Origin: a virus
Direction: 5' to 3' (one strand)
IMG/VR virus record: IMGVR_UViG_3300028595_000006
Span: 1-39,022 of that record
DNA: 39,022 nt
In this document: one piece after another, positions 23,740 through 31,702 of the stretch
Numbering within the stretch: the first letter of the stretch is position 1
Layout: every line of letters starts with the position of its first letter
Translations under genes and position numbers: made by a program
Notes under the pieces: generated by a model
What the model was told of the DNA's origin: nothing
Seen by the model: the letters and a program-made list of their open reading frames with translations, nothing else
Databases searched by the model: none

Positions 23740-24447
23740 TCAGACTGAGGGCCACCCGTGACGCTGTCCGCGCCCGCCCTCGGGGTAAACGTCCACCACG
23801 TGCGGGGGATCGTACTGGGTTCGGTTTCCTGCAGCGGTTTCGATGCGCTGCCAGTCGCGCTGGAAGAGCGCTTCGAGGTCTGAGTACGGCTTCTCTCGGA
23901 TGACGCGCATTTGGATGGCCACGTCGAGCGCCACGACGCGCTCCCAGCCGTTCACGCCGTTGAACGTGTCCGTCGTCATCGTCATGTCGGTGAACGCCGG
24001 CGTGTAGACGTGGACGATGCTCGTGGAGGCCGTCGGGGTGGGATAGACCTCGAGACTCCCCCCGCCGGTGATCCGGTAGCCCTTCGGCGTGTCGCGCCCC
24101 CAGGAGCCGTAGTTGTTGAATCTGCCCTTCTCGAGCATCCCGATGGACCGCAGGTCCTCGTGGTCGTTCGAGTCCCACTGCAGGTACAACCGAAGGGTCC
24201 TGTAGTGGTCGGTAGGCATGAGCGGGGAACCGTAGGTGGCCGAGTTGGCCGTCAGGTTCCCGGAATAGGTCTGCACGTAGTACTCATGACCTCCAGCCAT
24301 GAGGAGCTTGTCGTACAGCGAGGCCACGCTCAGGTTGATGAGGCGGTCCAGCTCAGTGTCATCGATGAATGCCGCAGCTCCGCCCGGGCGCTCGTCCGCA
24401 TAGAGACGCGCGTCAGAACGAAGCTGCGACAGGGTCACCGTTCTCAT
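23740..24447 (-). CDS. Head-tail adaptor-like protein
   Basis: 235 residues, ATG overlapping the upstream stop (TGATG). The N-terminus (LRSDARLYADERPGGAAAF, IDDTELDRLINLSVASLYDKLL, EYYV) matches the helical start of podovirus adaptor (gatekeeper) proteins that sit below the portal. Role like T7 gp11. The middle is beta-rich (YRITGGGSLEVYPTPTAS) and the end helical (VALDVAIQMRVIREKPYSDLEALFQRDW), also typical. Position between capsid-side genes and the nozzle gene agrees. Confidence 0.7.
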   Translation of the reverse strand: MRTVTLSQLRSDARLYADERPGGAAAFIDDTELDRLINLSVASLYDKLLMAGGHEYYVQTYSGNLTANSATYGSPLMPTDHYRTLRLYLQWDSNDHEDLRSIGMLEKGRFNNYGSWGRDTPKGYRITGGGSLEVYPTPTASTSIVHVYTPAFTDMTMTTDTFNGVNGWERVVALDVAIQMRVIREKPYSDLEALFQRDWQRIETAAGNRTQYDPPHVVDVYPEGGRGQRHGWPSV

Positions 24448-24629
24448 CAGAAGTCGTCCTGGTCACCACAGAGGTCGTAGAGCGTCGAGAACGCCTTCAC
24501 GACCTTCTTGGGGTTCTTGGTCTGGACGGCCTTGATGAGGTTGCGAGCGGCTCGCTCCTTCATCTCGGAGTCGGATTCGAGGTCGTCCCCCTCCTCCATT
24601 TCGTCCATCTCATCGTAATCGTCACGCAT
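24447..24629 (-). CDS. Small acidic protein
   Basis: 60 residues from ATG 24629, overlapping the upstream gene end by 8 bases. The first half is strongly acidic (RDDYDEMDEMEEGDDLESD), the second half helical (LIKAVQTKNPKKVVKAFSTLYDL). Could be a head-assembly chaperone or DNA-mimic type protein; no evidence beyond charge and position. Confidence 0.55.
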   Translation of the reverse strand: MRDDYDEMDEMEEGDDLESDSEMKERAARNLIKAVQTKNPKKVVKAFSTLYDLCGDQDDF

Positions 24630-25038
24630 TCTGAGCCCCCGGATGCGAGCTGGAGAGGTCCGCGAACAGGACGACCGTGACCGAGGAATCGTCATCCGCG
24701 GCCGGGTCGGTGGCAGACGCCCCGTCGAAGATTTCAACCTGCACCGTGAGAGGGTCGGTGCTGTCCTCGTTGGCGATATCGCGGACGGCGGCGAAGCGGT
24801 CTGCCGAAGCTGCGTTCTGGATGGTTGCGCTCACCCCAAGAACGTTCTTGTAGGCGTTCTGGTAGGTGATCGTGAAGAGACCGGCGGTGGCCGTCCGTAC
24901 CACCGACGCAACACCCATCCCGATGAACTTCAGCGGGTCAGTGCTGTTCCCGTTCGGCCAGAAGCGACAGGTGATCATCGTAGGCTGAACACCCATCGCA
25001 CGCTGGAAGTTCGTGATTCGAGAAGGCTGAGCGCTCAT
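24622..25038 (-). CDS. Small beta-rich head protein (candidate decoration protein)
   Basis: 138 residues, TAATG start. Segments ITCRFWPNGNSTDPLKFIG, VASVVRTATAGLFTITYQNAY and LTVQVEIFDGASATDP resemble small phage surface proteins encoded just after the major capsid gene. I recall similar sequences in other phages annotated as structural without detail. Next to 25038-25499, another candidate head protein. Confidence 0.6.
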   Translation of the reverse strand: MSAQPSRITNFQRAMGVQPTMITCRFWPNGNSTDPLKFIGMGVASVVRTATAGLFTITYQNAYKNVLGVSATIQNAASADRFAAVRDIANEDSTDPLTVQVEIFDGASATDPAADDDSSVTVVLFADLSSSHPGAQNA

Positions 25039-25499
25039 TAGTCATCCACCCGTCGGAGGACCGCCGTGATGACGCCGGTGTCGGCGACGATGGCTCCGGT
25101 CCCTGCTCCAGTGACCAGGATCTCCAGGGCCCCGCCTTCGACGACGGTGGTATCGCCGTCGAGTGTGAAGGCAGCCGTAGTCTTTGCCGCAACCGCCGTG
25201 GCGGAGGTCGACAGAGTCGCAAGCTGCGTGTTGCTCGAGGCGCCAGCCGCAGTCGTGGACTTGACCACGAAGTCGACGTAGTTCTCGGTGTGCTCGGCGA
25301 GTGAGGACAGAGTAGAGACGCCACAGGCCACGACCTTCCAGGAGCCAGCAGGCACCCCGATGACCGTGTTCATGGTGTCCGAACTGGTCACCGTGGTGAT
25401 CGGCACGTGGACCACGGTTTCCTGGAGGATACCAACGGAGTCCTCGTCGGTGTTATAGACCCCTTGCTGCCGCAGCAGCATTTCACGCGGTGATACCAT
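25038..25499 (-). CDS. Small head-region structural protein
   Basis: 153 residues from ATG 25499, with AAGGAG upstream. Thr/Ser/Val/Ala-rich and beta-like (TVVHVPITTVTSSDTMNTVI, SWKVVACGVSTLSSL). It follows the major capsid gene immediately, where capsid decoration or stabilising proteins are often encoded. No family recognised. Confidence 0.6.
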   Translation of the reverse strand: MVSPREMLLRQQGVYNTDEDSVGILQETVVHVPITTVTSSDTMNTVIGVPAGSWKVVACGVSTLSSLAEHTENYVDFVVKSTTAAGASSNTQLATLSTSATAVAAKTTAAFTLDGDTTVVEGGALEILVTGAGTGAIVADTGVITAVLRRVDD

Positions 25500-25509
25500 T
25501 TGTTTCTCC

Positions 25510-26739
25510 TTACCAGGTGATGGCCATGTTCTGGCCAGGATCCTGGCACTCCAGCTCTCCGTAGGTTCCCATGCGGAGAGTGTAGGCGTCCTGGTTGTTG
25601 CTTCGGATGAGACGACCCACGTCGTCCTCGTTCAGGATCATCGGGGCCTGACCCGCAGTGCGGAGGCGCCAGACATCCTTCTTGAGTGCCCATGCGTAGC
25701 CCTCGGGGACGAACTGCTCGCTGACGAGCACGATGTCGCCGACGGGGGACTCGAAGCCGATGCCTCGGTGACCCAGCTTCGGCTTGTCCGTTGCCACCGG
25801 GACCCACACCTTCGCCTCGATCTCCTTGGAGAGCTTGCCGAAGTCGAGCGGGTTCAGGTAGACGCGGTCGGGAGAAGCGCCGTGGAGACCGGCGAGCGCC
25901 ATCGCGTCGATGAGGGTCTCGGTCATCAGGCCGCCGCTGCCGGAGTAGCGCAGGCCCGCGAGACGGTTCGGGTTGTAGGTTCGGTCAACGCCCTTGAAGG
26001 AGTCGCCGGTCGTAGGAGCCGTGGAGGGGACCCACGCTCGGACGCCGTTGAAGGCCTTCGTGTAGGCGCCAGCTCGGAAGATGTAGTCCCCATCGGTAGC
26101 GCCGACATCGTCCAGAGCACCGCTGAGGTCCACGCGACCCGTCTCCACGTTCACCTTGGTGACGCGGAGCTTCGTGGCGCTGCGCAGGCCAACCGGCGAC
26201 GAGGAGGTCCCGTCATCGTCCGCGAAGTGCAGGTAGTCACCGATCTCGAAGCGAGTGACATCCGAGACAGGACTGCAGATGAAGTACTCCTGGGAGGTAT
26301 CGGACGAGCTGAGGATCGTCAGAGCCCCTCCGCCGATGCTCCACAGCTGCTGCCCAAGCGCCCGGTTCCACTTGTCGGTCAGCTTCGTGATGTTGTGGTC
26401 GAGCAGCTTTGCGATCGCGTGCTTCCCAGCCGAACGGCTGCGAGCAATGGCGTCGCCGTCGATGCTCATGATGCCGTACAGCTTCTTGAAGCCCAGGGCA
26501 AAACGGCGCTCGACAGTGGCGTCCTGGTTGGCCAGGGCTTCCTCGAAGTCGGCGGAGATGCCGCTTCCAGCTGCCACGGTCACGTTGACGGTCGCGTTCT
26601 CGTCGCCACCGTACTCCGTGTCCTTCTTTACCTCAGAAAGGAGCTTGCTCTTCTCATAGCCCGTCCAAGCCGGCGGACGATCCTGGAAGATCGTCTTGAG
26701 CAGGAGGGCATTGTTGGTCGTGCTGACATTCGCAGCCAT
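25510..26739 (-). CDS. Major capsid protein
   Basis: 409 residues with AGGTGA before ATG 26739. Features seen in phage major capsid proteins: an early helix and loop (LLKTIFQDRPPAWTGYEKSK), RRFALGFKKLYGIMSIDGDAIARSRS as the backbone-helix region, and HGASPDRVYLNPLDFGKLSKE with GDIVLVSEQFVPEGYAW in the A-domain part. It lies directly after a scaffold-like gene and the portal gene, the standard head order. HK97-type fold is inferred from family knowledge. Confidence 0.85.
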   Translation of the reverse strand: MAANVSTTNNALLLKTIFQDRPPAWTGYEKSKLLSEVKKDTEYGGDENATVNVTVAAGSGISADFEEALANQDATVERRFALGFKKLYGIMSIDGDAIARSRSAGKHAIAKLLDHNITKLTDKWNRALGQQLWSIGGGALTILSSSDTSQEYFICSPVSDVTRFEIGDYLHFADDDGTSSSPVGLRSATKLRVTKVNVETGRVDLSGALDDVGATDGDYIFRAGAYTKAFNGVRAWVPSTAPTTGDSFKGVDRTYNPNRLAGLRYSGSGGLMTETLIDAMALAGLHGASPDRVYLNPLDFGKLSKEIEAKVWVPVATDKPKLGHRGIGFESPVGDIVLVSEQFVPEGYAWALKKDVWRLRTAGQAPMILNEDDVGRLIRSNNQDAYTLRMGTYGELECQDPGQNMAITW

Positions 26740-26747
26740 GGTTCACC

Positions 26748-27719
26748 TCACCCTATGAATGGTAGTTCCGCGATCGCACGAATCCTCGCTCTCTCAGGAT
26801 CGACAGAGCGCGCACGACCCGGGGCCCCCGATGCGGTGGGGTCCAGTGTCCGGCCAGCCTTCCGCTGACGTGCAGGCGGATTAGCGCTCGCCTGTGGCGC
26901 CTCGGCTTGCGCCGGCTTGGTCTTTGCCTGGTACAGCTCCAGCTCTGACAGGGTCGCCGCGAGGTCGAGGCGTCTCCCGGAGTGGAACTGCGAATGCCAG
27001 TACTGGAATGCCTGGTCTCTCACCAGGTCAGGGTTCTGCTTCGCCGCCTCCGCGATGAGCGGCCAGCGGTTCTCGTCGAGCACGGCCTTCCCGAACTTCC
27101 GGTGAATGCTCTGAAGTGCCTGCTGCTGCTCCTGCTGGGCCTGCTGGCGCTTCTGCTGCTCCTCGGCCTGCCGCTTCTGCTCCTCGAGCTGCCGGCGAAG
27201 CTCCTGCACATCTCGCGCTGGATCTGCTTGCCCGTCACGAGCGATTGCACTATTGATCTCCTCGAGAACCTGGAGCCCCGGAAGACCGGTCAGTGCAGAG
27301 AGAGAGTTCAGGATTGACGCAGCGTTTCCAGAACGGAGACCGTTCCACGCATCGTGGAGCTGACCGGCTCGCTTCTGAAGCTCGGACCAGCGCTGCTCGA
27401 GGACATGGTTGCGCTGCTGGAAGTCCTCTTCGCGCTTCTGTAGAGCCTTCTCCTTGCGCTTCAGGCGGCCGTAGAAGGAAGAGACCTTCTCCTCCTCCGA
27501 CTCCTCCTCTTCCTCGCCGTCCTTCTTCTCCTGCTGAGCCTCTGCTTCGGCCTCCCCCGGAGCCTTGGTGGCGGAAGCTTCCTGACCATCCGAATCAGCT
27601 TCCTCTTCCTGGAGTGAGGTGACAGCCTCGTCGGGGATCAGGTCGGCAACCGCATTGATGCGCGGGGCGTCATCAAGAGAGTCGGTTTCTACTGCTGCGG
27701 CTTCTACGGAGTCACTCAT
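26748..27719 (-). CDS. Capsid scaffolding protein
   Basis: 323 residues. Very acidic N-terminus with EEEEESEEEK-type runs, then a long coiled coil rich in Lys, Glu and Gln (RLKRKEKALQKREEDFQQRN, and QLEEQKRQAEEQQKRQQAQQ). The C-terminus is basic and Pro/Ala-rich, suited to binding the capsid lattice. Position between portal and major capsid genes is the classical scaffold location. It is not expected in mature virions. Confidence 0.8.
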   Translation of the reverse strand: MSDSVEAAAVETDSLDDAPRINAVADLIPDEAVTSLQEEEADSDGQEASATKAPGEAEAEAQQEKKDGEEEEESEEEKVSSFYGRLKRKEKALQKREEDFQQRNHVLEQRWSELQKRAGQLHDAWNGLRSGNAASILNSLSALTGLPGLQVLEEINSAIARDGQADPARDVQELRRQLEEQKRQAEEQQKRQQAQQEQQQALQSIHRKFGKAVLDENRWPLIAEAAKQNPDLVRDQAFQYWHSQFHSGRRLDLAATLSELELYQAKTKPAQAEAPQASANPPARQRKAGRTLDPTASGAPGRARSVDPERARIRAIAELPFIG

Positions 27720-27726
27720 GAGTCAT

Positions 27727-29694
27727 TCATCCCATCGGTGAACCCGGGGGCATCCCGGGAGGCGGGCCAGGGGGCCCTGGAGGCATTCCTGGCGGTCCTG
27801 GAGAGGCTGCTGGGCCCGGGGCGGGCATGGGGCCACCTGGGCCAGGCGGGGGGCCCGGAGGCGGTCCTGCGGGGGCTCCTGGGGGCACAGCGCCGGAGTC
27901 TTGGGGCTGGAGAAGCTCCTGGCAGTACTCAATGAAGTACCGGACGGATGCCAGCGTCTCCTCGTCGGCCCCGTCGGCCTCGAGGCGGTTGTAACGCATG
28001 TTCGCAAGCTTCAACGCCAAGTCGAGGTTCATCAGCGGGTTCGGCACGGCGGCTGCCATGTCGCCATCCTCCGCCGCCTCCAAGCGCCGCTGAATGTTGT
28101 CCTCGGCGGCCGTCTGGTCCCCCATCACTGCCTCGATGTCTGGGAAGTCCAGGAGCTTCCAGACGAGGTCCATTGGGAGACCCAGCCCCATGAGCTGAGA
28201 GACGCGGTTCAGTTTTGCTGCCGGCGTCTTCGGCAGGAGGTTTGTCGGGGAGACGTTTATGCGGAATTTGTTGTCCGGAAGGTCGACGGAGCCCCAGTCT
28301 ATTTCCTCGAGGGCTTTCTCCCCAGAGAAGGTGACGGTGAGCTTTCCAAATTCGCCCTGGAGCTGGCGGAAGGACTCCACAACGAGCTTTGCCGCGTCGA
28401 CGGCCATGTACTCGACCTCACGGTGCACCTGAGTATGACGAATGGACTCGCTGTCCGTTATCATCTGCATGGCTGGCGCATGCTCTATTCCTGCCGGACG
28501 CTGCGCCTGCGCTGAAAGCTCCGAGATCCCCGAGACCTTGTAGGCGGTCTGGACGAGCTTGTCGAAGTAGGAGAACAGTTCCCCGGGCACCGCGGTCGGG
28601 GTGTAGTAGTGGAAGCTTTGCCCCGGAGGGGTGTTGCCGATGATGATGCGGGACCAGTCGTTCTGAGCAATGTGGTCGACGTTCACGCCGGCCTGACGCC
28701 AGATGTAGAGGATCGGCTTGCTGTGCAGGTTGACGATGCCCTGGATCCGCTTCGCCAGCTTGTTCAGCTCCCACTGAATCCCGAAAAGCTGCTCCGGGAG
28801 GCCCCGTCCGCGCCAGCCGATGCGCTTGCGGTTCGGCCGGAAGAAGGCGAAGGGCGGGTGGTCGAATGGGTAGGGCTCCGAGAGGAGCGTCGCGTTCTCC
28901 AGGAGGATCATGTGCCGGCCGTCGTGCTCGGCGGCCTCGACATCGAAGGCGTCCTCGTTGGTCGTGTCGACACGCCCCGAGGGCAGGTGCCACAGCTCAG
29001 CGACAACCAGCTCGTCCGGGATGGTATCCTCCATCCAAGCAACGTTCTCCTCGACCTGGTTAGCCGGCGCCGCGTCCTCGATGGCCTTCAGCGCCTCCTC
29101 GTCGTCCGCGAACATGTCCTTGAGGACTCCACGGTCGACTCTCCGGCGGTGCATGTAGGTACGGGGCTTCCCGCTACGGGCCTCCGTGGCGCTCGCCGTC
29201 ACCTCCCAGGGCAGGACCCGCTCCATGCGGACCGACTTGCTCGTGAAGTCGGGCCAGACCTTGACGACGCCCTTTCCGAAGACCAGCCCATCGAGGACCA
29301 CCTGGCTGCCGATGGTCGAGTAGAAGCCCTGGTCGTGGAAAACGCCCTCCACGGCCTTCTGCATGCCCTTCACGCGGCGCTGCATGCTCCGGTCGGCGCC
29401 AATTGTCAGGAAATAAGGAAGAATGCGGTTGTGGAGGAGGAGGCCAGCGAGAGAATCAACGCAAGATTGGACTACGTTGAACACAGGTGAGTCGTCGTGC
29501 CACTCTGCGCCATATCCGTAGACGCCAAGGGACTCTGAGCCAGAGACTGTGCCATTGTAGAGAAACAGAAAGTCGCTGCAAAGCCGGCGGTATCGCTCTC
29601 CGTCGTTCGAGTGAAGCTCCTGGACCGCAGCCCAGGCCGCCTCGTGCTCGTCAGGAGAGCCCGGGCCCAGCCGATACCACCGAAGCTCCTGCAT
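27727..29694 (-). CDS. Portal protein
   Basis: 655 residues; ATG 29694 overlaps the upstream stop (ATGA). The layout matches podovirus portals: ERYRRLCSDFLFLYNGTVSGS near the start, NVVQSCVDSLAGLL, YSTIGSQVVLDGLVFGKGVVKVWPDF, then the clip/crown helices and VPGELFSYFDKLVQTAYKVSGISELSAQAQRP. The last 60 residues are almost entirely Pro, Gly and Ala and probably disordered. The dodecamer docks terminase and forms the DNA channel. Start of the morphogenesis order in the leftward unit. Confidence 0.85.
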   Translation of the reverse strand: MQELRWYRLGPGSPDEHEAAWAAVQELHSNDGERYRRLCSDFLFLYNGTVSGSESLGVYGYGAEWHDDSPVFNVVQSCVDSLAGLLLHNRILPYFLTIGADRSMQRRVKGMQKAVEGVFHDQGFYSTIGSQVVLDGLVFGKGVVKVWPDFTSKSVRMERVLPWEVTASATEARSGKPRTYMHRRRVDRGVLKDMFADDEEALKAIEDAAPANQVEENVAWMEDTIPDELVVAELWHLPSGRVDTTNEDAFDVEAAEHDGRHMILLENATLLSEPYPFDHPPFAFFRPNRKRIGWRGRGLPEQLFGIQWELNKLAKRIQGIVNLHSKPILYIWRQAGVNVDHIAQNDWSRIIIGNTPPGQSFHYYTPTAVPGELFSYFDKLVQTAYKVSGISELSAQAQRPAGIEHAPAMQMITDSESIRHTQVHREVEYMAVDAAKLVVESFRQLQGEFGKLTVTFSGEKALEEIDWGSVDLPDNKFRINVSPTNLLPKTPAAKLNRVSQLMGLGLPMDLVWKLLDFPDIEAVMGDQTAAEDNIQRRLEAAEDGDMAAAVPNPLMNLDLALKLANMRYNRLEADGADEETLASVRYFIEYCQELLQPQDSGAVPPGAPAGPPPGPPPGPGGPMPAPGPAASPGPPGMPPGPPGPPPGMPPGSPMG

Positions 29695-29993
29695 CAGGAG
29701 GCGCCCTCACGCATCCGCTTCGCGATCTCCTCGAAGCGACGGTTCGCGGCGATTACCTCGGGCTCAAAGGGAATGAGGTTCGAGGGCTCCGTGTCGGAAA
29801 CCCGAGGCTCCGGGAGGCCCTTGAACAGCTCCGGGGTCTCGTCCTCGACCTCGTCCTCCTCGCCGGGCTCGAAGTCCGCACAGGAGGTCAGCTCCGCCTT
29901 GAAGTAGCCCTCGGAGGTCTTCACCTCGAAGGAGGCGACGCCCCATTCGTAAGCGACCGAAACGAGACGCTCGAAGGTCTCGTCGGTGCTCAA
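29694..29993 (-). CDS. Small acidic protein upstream of the portal
   Basis: 99 residues if started at TTG 29993, which overlaps the upstream stop (TTGA); longer in-frame extension would run through the upstream gene. Contains TFERLVSVAYEWGVASFEVK and an acidic stretch (FEPGEEDEVEDETPEL), then FEEIAKRMREG. Resembles short phage proteins that accompany portal genes, but no function is known. Confidence 0.55.
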   Translation of the reverse strand: MSTDETFERLVSVAYEWGVASFEVKTSEGYFKAELTSCADFEPGEEDEVEDETPELFKGLPEPRVSDTEPSNLIPFEPEVIAANRRFEEIAKRMREGAS

Positions 29994-30172
29994 TTGATCA
30001 CCTTCTCTTCCTCGTCGTCGTCGAGGAGGTCGATATCTTGGCTCACCAGGACGTAGGGGCTCACCTCGACGAGGAGGTCCTTGTAGGAGACCCGGAGCAC
30101 GCAAGGCGGGTCCGAGCTGGTCGCGATAGCAACCAGGCTATCGACTACGTCAGTGAGTTCGTCGTTCGTCAT
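29990..30172 (-). CDS. Small acidic protein
   Basis: 60 residues. ATG 30172 has AGGAG nine bases upstream, and that ribosome site is inside one arm of a perfect 10-bp inverted repeat (30180-30204). Sequence DELTDVVDSLVAIATSSDPP, then VRVSYKDLLVEVSPYVL-like beta segments and an acidic end (IDLLDDDEEEK). It resembles in form the next gene (both have a beta-type middle and acidic end). No family recognised. Confidence 0.55.
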   Translation of the reverse strand: MTNDELTDVVDSLVAIATSSDPPCVLRVSYKDLLVEVSPYVLVSQDIDLLDDDEEEKVIN

Positions 30173-30179
30173 AGCACAT

Positions 30180-30204
30180 CTCCTGGCACGGATTGTGCCA
30201 GGAG
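30180..30204. promoter_or_regulatory. Perfect inverted repeat covering a ribosome binding site
   Basis: Arms CTCCTGGCAC and GTGCCAGGAG around loop GGATT. On the minus strand the second arm contains the AGGAG of the gene at 29990-30172, so the mRNA hairpin could hide it. The core TGGCAC-N5-GTGCCA (30184-30200) also matches dyads elsewhere, so it may be a protein operator. Confidence 0.55.
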
Positions 30205-30248
30205 TGAGCCATTGAGTCAACGAGAACTACGGATGCTCGGTTCGATAG

Positions 30249-30491
30249 CTACAGGTGCGCGTCTTTGCTGCTAAGAGCGAAGGCCTCGAGCGCGTCGGCA
30301 CGATGCATGAGGTCTTTGGCGTGCTTCCTGAGTGCCTCAACTCTGGCTTCTATCTTAGGAAACCGGAGTTCAACAGGCCAGGAAAGCTCATCTAGCGTAG
30401 CTGGCCCTTTCGGAACACGGACAACCAGCTCAGCTTCCTCGAAGTCGTGCAGATACTTCGAGCTGATGATTCTCCCTTTAAGTGGTTCCAT
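30249..30491 (-). CDS. Hypothetical protein
   Basis: 80 residues; ATG preceded by GGAGGAGTGA, a strong site. The N-terminal half looks beta-rich (RIISSKYLHDFEEAELVVRV), the C-terminal half a charged helix (KIEARVEALRKHAKDLMHRADALEA). No family recognised. It is a mid-unit gene between the start of the leftward unit and the portal. Confidence 0.6.
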   Translation of the reverse strand: MEPLKGRIISSKYLHDFEEAELVVRVPKGPATLDELSWPVELRFPKIEARVEALRKHAKDLMHRADALEAFALSSKDAHL

Positions 30492-30755
30492 TCACTCCTC
30501 CATTTCAATCAGGTTTTCTGTGGACTTGTCGGGGTCGACGCCTACGAGGTCACAGGCAATCCGGTAGAGCCGCGGCGTGAGGACCGCGAGCTTCTTGTTG
30601 TGCTGGCAAGCGCACTTCGTGCGCCCCCACTTGGGCGCTGAGGCGTTGTAGAGGCAAGCCCCGGACTTGCACCCGGCAACGGCCCAAACCTCCTTGCATG
30701 CGTCTCTGAGGACCCGCAGGCACTCGAACAGCTCGGCTTCTTCAGCGGGGGTCAT
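30492..30755 (-). CDS. Cysteine-containing hypothetical protein
   Basis: 87 residues, start overlapping the upstream gene by 14 bases. Helical N-terminus (EEAELFECLRVLRDACKEVW) and several Cys and basic residues (GCKSGACLYN, GRTKCACQHNKKLAVL). The Cys pairs could bind metal. The C-terminus is acidic (STENLIEMEE). No family recognised. Confidence 0.6.
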   Translation of the reverse strand: MTPAEEAELFECLRVLRDACKEVWAVAGCKSGACLYNASAPKWGRTKCACQHNKKLAVLTPRLYRIACDLVGVDPDKSTENLIEMEE

Positions 30756-31008
30756 CGGAGGCCTCCGTTCTGAGGTTGTCGACGGCCTTCTTCAGTTTCT
30801 TGGCTGCAAATGCGGTCTTGATCGCGGCGCGCTGAAGCTCGAGAAGCGAGCAGCTCAGCAAGAGCAGCTGCTCTGGTTTGGGCTCGTCCCTGTCCCAAAC
30901 GCCGGAGCCCTCGGCTAGTAGCCCGCCCTTCTCTGCGTGGTCGGCCAGTTCGTTGAGGACCTCGTTCAGTGAGAGCGCCAGCTTGGCGGTTTCCTTCTCT
31001 GGGCTCAC
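30742..31008 (-). CDS. Hypothetical helical protein
   Basis: 88 residues from GTG 31008 (GTGA overlap with the preceding micro-gene). Mostly helical: LALSLNEVLNELADHAEKGG and QLLLLSCSLLELQRAAIKTA, ending in charged residues. Might be a small regulator; no family. Confidence 0.6.
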   Translation of the reverse strand: MSPEKETAKLALSLNEVLNELADHAEKGGLLAEGSGVWDRDEPKPEQLLLLSCSLLELQRAAIKTAFAAKKLKKAVDNLRTEASDDPR

Positions 31009-31106
31009 AGCTCCTCCTTACGTCCAGACGCCTTTGCCAGTTCTCTTTCCAGTACGGCGCGCTGAGAGGCGTACAAGCGCTCAATGCTGAGTTGGTTCTT
31101 TCTCAT
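31005..31106 (-). CDS. 33-residue leading peptide gene of the leftward unit
   Basis: ATG 31106 has GGAGAAGC immediately upstream, and the TGA overlaps the next GTG (GTGA). The peptide is basic and helical (RKNQLSIERLYASQRAVLER). It is the first gene after the strong leftward promoter at 31142-31170. The good ribosome site and stop-start overlap support translation; function unknown. Confidence 0.55.
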   Translation of the reverse strand: MRKNQLSIERLYASQRAVLERELAKASGRKEEL

Positions 31107-31141
31107 CGCTTCTCCATTCCGATGCATCAGCATCTAAAAGG

Positions 31142-31170
31142 AAGATACCTATCCCCCAGACCCTCGTCAA
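31142..31170 (-). promoter_or_regulatory. Sigma-70-type promoter for the leftward unit
   Basis: On the minus strand TTGACG (31170-31165) and TATCTT (31147-31142) are separated by exactly 17 bases. The expected start is about 30 bases before ATG 31106, leaving room for its ribosome site. It is the best housekeeping-type promoter I see in the window. Confidence 0.7.
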
Positions 31171-31173
31171 GCC

Positions 31174-31207
31174 TTTTGCACACCTACACTCACTGAAGTT
31201 ATCCACA
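31174..31207 (+). other. Pair of DnaA-box-like sites
   Basis: TTATCCACA at 31199-31207 matches the DnaA-box consensus exactly; TTTTGCACA at 31174-31182 has one mismatch. They lie 25 bp apart, just upstream of the leftward promoter, in the most AT-rich stretch of the control region. Suggests a DnaA-type origin or DnaA-regulated promoter. Confidence 0.6.
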
Positions 31208-31252
31208 GAATATCTCATCTCAGTTTACTACGGTTTTCGAGACTGCTAGATA

Positions 31253-31314
31253 GCTCTGAGACGGGGCTCTTCTTCTAAGAGCTACTGTACTGCTCTAGGA
31301 GCCCGTCTCAGAGC
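31253..31314. repeat. Long imperfect hairpin in the control region
   Basis: Arms at 31253-31269 and 31299-31314 pair over 16 bp with one bulged G (GCTCTGAGACGGG-GCTC), and an inner AGAGC/GCTCT pairing lies in the loop. No T-run follows on either strand, so it does not look like an intrinsic terminator. It sits about 50 bp from the DnaA boxes, as in some origins. Confidence 0.55.
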
Positions 31315-31490
31315 GGCTCGCGCAGCAAGCGTCCGCTGACGCGAACGCGCGCTCGCTCCTCGGTCGCCTGGGGTCGGCGCCTCGGACGCCTCGGAAAGAC
31401 CTTCAGGGGCTGGGCCTTGAAGGAGTTATCATTCGGAAATTTCAGGTTCCTGGCGCGCGGTGGGTCCCTCGCTGCGCTCGGGCATGCCCC

Positions 31491-31702
31491 GTGCCAAAGG
31501 GGGAATGCAAGATCCGTGCCAACCCGTTGGCATGCTTCTTGCATTAGCACACATCGTGCCACACGTTGGCACACTCCTTGCATTGCAAGATCCGTGCCAC
31601 TGGTAGGCACGACGATTGCATTAGCAAGACCCGTGCCAAGATGGTGGCATGACGCTTGCATTAGCACACACCGTGCCACCTGTTGGCATGACGCTTGCAT
31701 GG
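31491..31702. repeat. Array of about 39-bp units made of divergent sigma-54-like promoter elements
   Basis: Five units begin with GTGCCA at 31516, 31556, 31594, 31633 and 31673 (spacings 40, 38, 39, 40), after a degenerate one at 31491. In each unit the plus strand has T(T)GGCAY-N-TTGCAT, with GG and GC exactly 10 bases apart: GG/GC at 31529/31541, 31568/31580, 31606/31618, 31646/31658 and 31685/31697. The minus strand has the mirror element TGGCACG-N4-(T/G)TGC, for example GC 31507-31508 with CC 31519-31520. The bases between the two blocks vary. This is the -24/-12 promoter pattern of RpoN. It could instead be an iteron array. No coding potential. Confidence 0.7.

Noticed and set aside
31253-31314. 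Intrinsic terminator
   Set aside because: Strong stem but no T-run on either strand.
31491-31702. CRISPR array
   Set aside because: Repeated parts are short dyads, spacers are only a few bases and not unique 30-mers, and no cas genes are present.
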